Source: JBFHER01 sp041584055 (GTDB lineage: Bacteria; Bacteroidota; Bacteroidia; Bacteroidales; UBA5342). From it: 11,171 nt of DNA. Made by a program: the position numbers and the translations under genes. Location of the stretch: the NCBI GenBank assembly GCA_041584055.1, contig JBFHER010000118.1:1-11171 (forward strand). The letters run 5' to 3'. Below are positions 6,260-11,171 of this stretch, in pieces; positions within the stretch are counted from its first letter, which is position 1, and each line of letters opens with the position of its first letter. The notes beneath the pieces are model-generated. The model was not told the origin of the DNA and made no database searches. It was given only the letters and a program-made list of their open reading frames with translations.

Positions 6260-9200
6260 ATGTACGAAGGGATCATAAAAACACTGGTACGATTCTTTGC
6301 CATCATCACCAATTATGATGATGAACGGGTTAAACAGGATTCGTTTAACCTGGTTAAATCCTATTTACATGAGAATTTAGATCTTGATTTGGTGGATTTA
6401 TACCAGGAGACCTACTTCCATTTTATTGATTATTATAATCATAAAAAACGTGACATCCTTTATAAGGCAGAGGATAATACCAAAATAATCAATGCGAAAC
6501 ACCTTCGTCACATTTGTAAAAAAATAGTTGCTGAATATGATCTGAACACACGGGTGATGATCGTTGCTCAACTGCTGAATTTTGTGCGCATCGATCAAAA
6601 TGACCGTTCCTACGGCATTGGATGTACTGATCAAATCGCAAAGGGGCTTAAAATAGATTTGGAGGAATACCTGAGTCTGTTTAATTTCAGTTTGGGATCC
6701 GTTGAAACAGTGAAGGACAAATCCATCTTGTTTGTGGTTAATGGCAAAGAACACTACAACGATCCAAAGATAAAACACCTCTACCGAAGCGGGATGAATG
6801 TTGAGTTGGAAATCATCCGTATTATAAGTACCAATGCGCTGTATTTTAAATATCACGGCGACCGGAACCTTTATTTGAACGGTCACCGTCTGGCACAGCA
6901 TCGTCTGTACAATTTCCCTCAGGGAGGCATTCTCAAGACGTCCCGAATTACTCCGATTTACTACACCAGTATAATGAGTCGGTTTATTCAGACAAAAGGT
7001 GATCCCATGATTGTTTACAATGTGGAAAACATCGAATATCGTTTTTCAAAGAAAAACATCGGATTACATCCCATTAGTTTTCAGGAGCGTTCTGGAGACC
7101 TGGTGGGAATTATTGGTGGCAGCGGGGTGGGAAAAACAACTTTATTGAATGTGCTCAATGGAAAGCTTAAACCCGACAAAGGAACCATCTCCATTAATGG
7201 TTATAACATACATGATGAACAAAATGAGGCGAAACTAAAAGGGCTGATAGGTTATGTGCCACAGGATGATTTGTTGCTCGAAGAACTCACCGTTTACAAA
7301 AACCTTGAATACAATGCGCGCTTCTGTTTTGGAAAAATGTCGGAAGAAAACATTCAATCCAAAATCAAACAGACCCTCATCGATTTTGACCTTGTGGAGG
7401 CCCGCGACCTTGTTGTTGGGAATCCGATGCGAAAAATCCTGAGTGGTGGACAAAGAAAACGCCTGAATATTGCACTTGAGTTAATGCGGGAACCAGCAAT
7501 CCTGTTTGCGGATGAACCAACATCGGGTTTATCCTCTGCTGACTCTGAAAAGATAATGCACCTTTTGAAAAGGCAGTGCCTGAAAGGAAAACTCGTTTTC
7601 GCCAATGTCCATCAACCGGCAAGTGAGCTCTATAAAATGTTCGATAGAATCATCATCCTTGATCAGGGAGGAAGAGTTGTTTTCTTCGGAAATCCCATGG
7701 ATGCTATCACCTATTTTAAAACGGAAGCCAATTACATCAATCCTGACCAAAGTGAATGTCTCACATGCGGAAATATAAAAACGGATCAACCACTCCAGAT
7801 TCTGGAAGCAAGAATGGTGGATCCATTTGGAAGAACAATTCGGAAACGCAAGCGGTCAGCTGAGGACTGGTATAAAACCTACAAAAATAAAATAGAATCC
7901 GGGGTTGTGGATTTTATGAATAGCAATCCCCTAAAGGGAGAAAAGTTACCTGAGGTTCTCTTTAAAGTGCCTGACTGGTTTTCCCAATTAAAGCTATTTT
8001 TAAATCGTGACATGGAGAAAAAAAGGTCCAACAGACAATACATGTCCATCGCTTTGCTTGAGGCGCCTTTGTTGGCATTGATACTTGGCTTCATTGCCAA
8101 ATATTCTGAAACAAGCGAATATTTGCTTAGGTACAACGACAACCTCCCGGCCTACCTTTTTATGAGCGTGGTTGTAGTCTTGTTTATCGGGTTAAGCATT
8201 AGTTCAGAAGAAATATTTAAAGACAGAAAAATTCTTCAGCGGGAAGAATTTCTGGATTTAAGTCGTGGCGCATACCTCACATCTAAAATTCTGCTTCTAT
8301 TTGGCATTTCAGCGTTTCAGGTACTTAGCTTTGTACTGATAGGTCATTATATTCTTGAAATTAAAGAACTAACATTCTCCACCTGGGCTATATTGTTCTC
8401 AACGGCCTGTTTTGCAAATGTTTTAGGCCTCAATTTATCCTCGGGGCTAAACTCAGCAGTAGCCATATACATCACGGTGCCTTTTTTACTGGTGCCTCAA
8501 ATGCTTTTAAGTGGTGTCGTGGTCGACTTTAATAAGATGCATCCTTCCCTGAGTAGTTATCATCAAACACCTATCATTGGAGACATTATGACCTCTCGCT
8601 GGGCATACGAAGCTCAAGCAGTCAACTTTATCAAAAACAATGCGTATCGGGAGGACATCTTTCCCATTGAACAGATAAAAAGCAATTTGCGTTTTAAAAC
8701 CTATTACTACATTCCTGAGTTACATAAGTATTTCAATTCTTACCTGACACTTGAGGAACAGGGGGATATAGAAAAATCCCGGATATTGCTTCCACTTCTG
8801 CACAAATCCTTTGATTCAATTGAAAGAGAGTACACTGGTACAGGCGAGTTAAACGCAGCAATTGATTCACTTGAATCAGGAAATCTCAGTTTTCAACAGA
8901 TCAACATATTGGAGCAATTTCTGGACGAATCAAAACAAAGGTATCAAACCAAATTCGATTCAGCCTCCTTGACACTTGACAAAACCTTTGAAAAATATGA
9001 AGCAAGCGTGGGAGGACGTGAAGCATTACTTGAACGAAGAAACAAGTATACAAATAAAAAACTGAATGATTTTGTAATGGACAAGTATAGCGATCATAAA
9101 GTCTATATCAAAAACAACCAGATACTGCAGGGTGATGAGCCAATTTTCCGACCACCGTCTCAGGAGAACGGGCGCGCTCATTTTTACGCTTCTTATAAAA

Positions 9201-9421
9201 TTATTAAAGGTGTTAAAATTGATACTGTTATTTTCAACATATCCATTATCTGGCTGTTTATCAGCTTATTAATGATTATGTTGTATTTTGATGTACTACG
9301 AAAATCACTCACCTTTATCCATCACTGGCACCTTCGCCAACAGGTACGCCTGACTCAGAATATCATTGCCGCAACCGACGTTTTTAGCCCCAAATCACAA
9401 ACAGATCCTTTAAATAAATAG
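6260..9421 (+). CDS. Composite ABCG-type ABC transporter (NBD and TMD fused) with N-terminal accessory domains
   Basis: The 1053-residue protein (numbered from ATG 6260) combines several parts. Residues 1-145 are helical and acidic, possibly TerB/DjlA-like. Residues 151-236 are beta-rich, and LYLNGHRL (204-211) faintly recalls FHA domains. The ATPase has Walker A GGSGVGKT (286-293), Q335, LSGGQ (394-398), D418/E419 and H451. A CxxC (C500, C503) follows. The ABC2-type membrane domain has a coupling-helix-like segment at 650-676 (EEIFKD to the start of TM3) resembling ABCG proteins, and helices near 596-613, 631-648, 676-698, 707-728, 733-755 and 990-1010. The TM5-TM6 loop is about 235 residues, extracytoplasmic by topology. 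One half-transporter per chain implies a homodimer. ABCG-like exporters move lipids or hydrophobic compounds; the substrate here is unknown. An upstream TTG (6248) would lie at the terminator T-run, so ATG 6260 is preferred. It converges with the desaturase gene 21 bp away. Confidence 0.9.
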   Translation: MYEGIIKTLVRFFAIITNYDDERVKQDSFNLVKSYLHENLDLDLVDLYQETYFHFIDYYNHKKRDILYKAEDNTKIINAKHLRHICKKIVAEYDLNTRVMIVAQLLNFVRIDQNDRSYGIGCTDQIAKGLKIDLEEYLSLFNFSLGSVETVKDKSILFVVNGKEHYNDPKIKHLYRSGMNVELEIIRIISTNALYFKYHGDRNLYLNGHRLAQHRLYNFPQGGILKTSRITPIYYTSIMSRFIQTKGDPMIVYNVENIEYRFSKKNIGLHPISFQERSGDLVGIIGGSGVGKTTLLNVLNGKLKPDKGTISINGYNIHDEQNEAKLKGLIGYVPQDDLLLEELTVYKNLEYNARFCFGKMSEENIQSKIKQTLIDFDLVEARDLVVGNPMRKILSGGQRKRLNIALELMREPAILFADEPTSGLSSADSEKIMHLLKRQCLKGKLVFANVHQPASELYKMFDRIIILDQGGRVVFFGNPMDAITYFKTEANYINPDQSECLTCGNIKTDQPLQILEARMVDPFGRTIRKRKRSAEDWYKTYKNKIESGVVDFMNSNPLKGEKLPEVLFKVPDWFSQLKLFLNRDMEKKRSNRQYMSIALLEAPLLALILGFIAKYSETSEYLLRYNDNLPAYLFMSVVVVLFIGLSISSEEIFKDRKILQREEFLDLSRGAYLTSKILLLFGISAFQVLSFVLIGHYILEIKELTFSTWAILFSTACFANVLGLNLSSGLNSAVAIYITVPFLLVPQMLLSGVVVDFNKMHPSLSSYHQTPIIGDIMTSRWAYEAQAVNFIKNNAYREDIFPIEQIKSNLRFKTYYYIPELHKYFNSYLTLEEQGDIEKSRILLPLLHKSFDSIEREYTGTGELNAAIDSLESGNLSFQQINILEQFLDESKQRYQTKFDSASLTLDKTFEKYEASVGGREALLERRNKYTNKKLNDFVMDKYSDHKVYIKNNQILQGDEPIFRPPSQENGRAHFYASYKIIKGVKIDTVIFNISIIWLFISLLMIMLYFDVLRKSLTFIHHWHLRQQVRLTQNIIAATDVFSPKSQTDPLNK

Positions 9422-9442
9422 CTTTTGCCTAGCTTACGACAA

Positions 9443-10537
9443 CTAACCTACTGATCTACCGAGCATTTTCAACATTCTGTAATGACTTCTAACCGCGACA
9501 AAGAAATTTCCTTCTACATAATAAGGGAGCTGGTATTTCGCTGTCAATTCTTTCACGAATTTTGAAATTTTCGGATAATGAACATGACTGATTGTTGGAA
9601 ACAAATGATGTTCAACCTGATAATTCAGTCCCCCTATGAACCATGAGAATAATTTACTCTTAGGTGAAAAGTCTGTTGTGTTCAACAATTGATGAATCGC
9701 CCAGTTATTCTCTATGTTTCCTTTGGTATCAGGGACAGGAAACTGTGAATTGGGAACAACATGTGCCGTCTGAAAAACCGTTGTTAACAATACACCTCCA
9801 ATGTAATGCATCAACAAAAAGAACAGCACCGTCCAATACCAGGAAATTGGAGAAAAAATGAGTGGTAGTGCCAGAAACAAACCATAATAAAAAATTTTCG
9901 CCAGGACTAAATCAAAAAACAAACGCTTGTAACTTTTGCCTTTCGCAATCACGATGCCTTCTTTTTTATACCCATAAAGCTGTTTAAAATCCTTTGATGT
10001 AATCCAAAATATTGTCATTAATCCATATAAGAACCAGGCATAAATGTGCTGAAAACGATGCACTTTTTTAAGTGGTTTGTGTGGAGAAAAGCGCAAGATT
10101 CCAACGGGTGCAATGTCTTCGTCCATGCCATCAATATTGGTAAAACTATGATGCATTATGTTGTGCTGCTGTTTCCAGTTGGCAGGAAATCCACCTAAAA
10201 GATAAAGGGATCTGCCCAACCAGTTGTTGACCTTGAGACTCTTTGAAAATGATTTGTGATTGGCATCGTGCATAAATGCCATTCCAACCCCGGCCATTCC
10301 AAATCCCATAATAACCCAACATCCAAGAATAATCAAAACGGAATTCGTGATCCCTGAAACGATTAAGGCCAGAGGGAGTAAATATATGATCAACATCACT
10401 ACCGTTTTAAATATGATTGGCCCGTTGCCAAATCGGGAAATATTGTTTTTCTTGAAATAATCCTGTACGGTAGCGCGTAGTTCGTTAATAAATTCAGGTT
10501 TATCCTGATTTGGGAATGTAATTTTTTGTGATGACAT
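9443..10537 (-). CDS. Membrane fatty-acid desaturase (acyl-lipid/acyl-CoA type, di-iron)
   Basis: The 364-residue integral membrane protein has the three histidine boxes of the membrane-bound desaturase superfamily: HDANH (90-94), HNIMHH (125-130) and QVEHH (307-311), plus an additional H259 in QTAH. Hydrophobic segments at about 43-63, 65-87, 165-180, 208-230 and 234-255 would anchor it with the boxes on the cytoplasmic face. The QxxHH form of the third box is typical of front-end/delta-5/delta-6-like enzymes and of many bacterial acyl desaturases; regiochemistry cannot be read from sequence. It introduces a double bond into membrane fatty acyl chains using O2, two irons and an electron donor not encoded nearby. 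There is no fused cytochrome b5 or ferredoxin domain. The gene lies 136 bp downstream of a sensor kinase gene in the same direction, with a promoter-like box in between. The C-terminal end RSVG is 21 bp from the convergent transporter gene. Confidence 0.93.
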   Translation of the reverse strand: MSSQKITFPNQDKPEFINELRATVQDYFKKNNISRFGNGPIIFKTVVMLIIYLLPLALIVSGITNSVLIILGCWVIMGFGMAGVGMAFMHDANHKSFSKSLKVNNWLGRSLYLLGGFPANWKQQHNIMHHSFTNIDGMDEDIAPVGILRFSPHKPLKKVHRFQHIYAWFLYGLMTIFWITSKDFKQLYGYKKEGIVIAKGKSYKRLFFDLVLAKIFYYGLFLALPLIFSPISWYWTVLFFLLMHYIGGVLLTTVFQTAHVVPNSQFPVPDTKGNIENNWAIHQLLNTTDFSPKSKLFSWFIGGLNYQVEHHLFPTISHVHYPKISKFVKELTAKYQLPYYVEGNFFVAVRSHYRMLKMLGRSVG

Positions 10538-10566
10538 GATCCTGTTCTTCCAATGTTTAAATCAAC

Positions 10567-10599
10567 TAAACATATGGAACAGATGCTTTGTTTCGGCAA
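10567..10599 (-). promoter_or_regulatory. Candidate promoter for the desaturase gene
   Basis: Read on the minus strand, TATGTTTA (plus 10567-10574) matches TAnnTTTG except for the last base, and TTG (plus 10597-10599) lies 22 bp upstream. The transcript would start near 10560, about 20 nt before the ATG at 10537. The spacing is at the long end and one base deviates, so this is a weak call. No intrinsic terminator is visible between the kinase stop and this box, so read-through from the kinase gene is also possible. Confidence 0.35.
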
Positions 10600-10673
10600 T
10601 GACCAGATTTAACATTTAAACACGAGAAATAACTTTATTATGTAAAATTATTAAGCAGGAAACTACGCTCTGT

Positions 10674-11171
10674 TCATCCTTTAACGGTCCCTAAGTTCTT
10701 TGATTTGGATTTGATATAAGGGATGGAAACATAGAAGGTCGTCCCTTTGTTAAGCTCGCTCTCTAACCAGACCTTACCATTCAACAGTGCAACAATGCGT
10801 TTAACAATAGACAGACCGATGCCGGAGCCTTCGGTGTTTAATCCCTGATAATTGAAGTTTGTGAAACGCTCAAATATTTTTTCCCGATCATCCACCGGGA
10901 TACCAACGCCTGAATCTTTTACAAAATAGATTATATTTGAATCCTCCAGCGTGCATCCAAAAGAGATAGAGCCTTTCGTGGTGAACTTTATTGCATTGCT
11001 CAAGAGATTTGAAATTATCTGACGAATTCGCATGGGATCACAATGTATGTACATTTCTTTTTCAGGCATTTCAACTAATAGTGACACCTGATCACGATGC
11101 CTTCTGTTGAGCTCCAATTGATAGCTTTCAGAAATTTCAAAAAACAATTCCGACAAATTAAAATCCACAGG
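10674..11171 (-). CDS. Sensor histidine kinase, C-terminal ATPase fragment, 5' end outside window
   Basis: The visible 166 residues are a HATPase_c domain of a two-component sensor kinase. Counting from the GTG-encoded Val at 11168, the N box is at 47-63 (RIRQIISNLLSNAIKFT), the G1 box at D85-I90 (DSGVGI), the F box around F99-F102 and the G2 box GSGIGL at 114-119, followed by the closing strands GKVWLESE and GTTFYVSIP. The frame stays open through the window edge (a Pro codon precedes the GTG), so the GTG is internal and not a start. The stretch VDFNLSELFFEI just before is the usual link following a HisKA dimerisation helix, which would be off-window along with any sensor domain. No receiver domain follows; the protein ends about 14 residues after the ATPase. 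It autophosphorylates on a histidine and passes the phosphate to an unseen response regulator. The stimulus is unknown. The desaturase gene follows 136 bp downstream. Confidence 0.9.
   Translation of the reverse strand, partial: PVDFNLSELFFEISESYQLELNRRHRDQVSLLVEMPEKEMYIHCDPMRIRQIISNLLSNAIKFTTKGSISFGCTLEDSNIIYFVKDSGVGIPVDDREKIFERFTNFNYQGLNTEGSGIGLSIVKRIVALLNGKVWLESELNKGTTFYVSIPYIKSKSKNLGTVKG

Noticed and set aside
6301..6323. Inverted repeat CATCATC/GATGATG inside the first codons of the ABC transporter gene
   Set aside because: It encodes ordinary residues (IITNYDDE) and low-complexity triplets easily produce such symmetry; no supporting context for a regulatory hairpin.
6398..6901. 167-residue minus-strand open frame within the ABC transporter gene
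   Set aside because: It lies wholly opposite a strongly supported coding region, shows no domain features and has no promoter-like box; an antisense shadow.
11166..11168. GTG as the start codon of the histidine kinase
   Set aside because: The frame continues open to the window edge and the visible protein lacks the HisKA helix required upstream, so this Val is internal.

Overview
The window looks like chromosomal DNA of a Bacteroidota bacterium (Bacteroidia/Cytophagia-like; genus not determinable by eye). The signs are moderate-to-low GC with AT-rich gaps, start codons preceded by A/T-rich leaders without strong Shine-Dalgarno sequences, upstream boxes resembling the Bacteroidota TTG-N19..22-TAnnTTTG promoter, and protein families typical of the phylum. 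I see no tRNA, rRNA, CRISPR array, insertion sequence, phage gene or integration scar.

Layout, left to right. (1) The tail of a universal-stress-protein gene (+) runs off the left edge. (2) An ABC-F ATPase gene (+) has its own promoter-like box and ends at a strong hairpin terminator shared with the convergent next gene. (3) A large secreted M16 zinc peptidase gene lies on the minus strand. (4) A 549-bp AT-rich gap follows the peptidase start; it carries a perfect 15-bp palindrome and a promoter-like box pointing right. (5) An uncharacterised lipoprotein gene (+) is followed, across a short spacer containing an intrinsic-terminator-like hairpin, by a 1053-residue composite ABCG-type transporter (+). 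(6) A membrane fatty-acid desaturase gene (-) converges on the transporter gene. (7) The C-terminal catalytic part of a sensor histidine kinase (-) runs off the right edge, 136 bp upstream of the desaturase and in the same direction.

Most of the window is ordinary core-genome content: ribosome-associated ATPase, protein turnover, membrane lipid desaturation and signalling. The least understood part is the lipoprotein/ABC-transporter pair at 5364-9421. A single polypeptide carries an N-terminal helical domain that may be TerB/DjlA-like, a beta-rich segment faintly like FHA, an ABCG-type nucleotide-binding domain, a CxxC motif, six membrane segments and an unusually long (about 235-residue) extracytoplasmic loop before the last helix. 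The neighbouring exported lipoprotein would lie on the same side of the membrane as that loop. A functional partnership is an inference from position only, and the hairpin between the genes argues that they are at least partly uncoupled in transcription.
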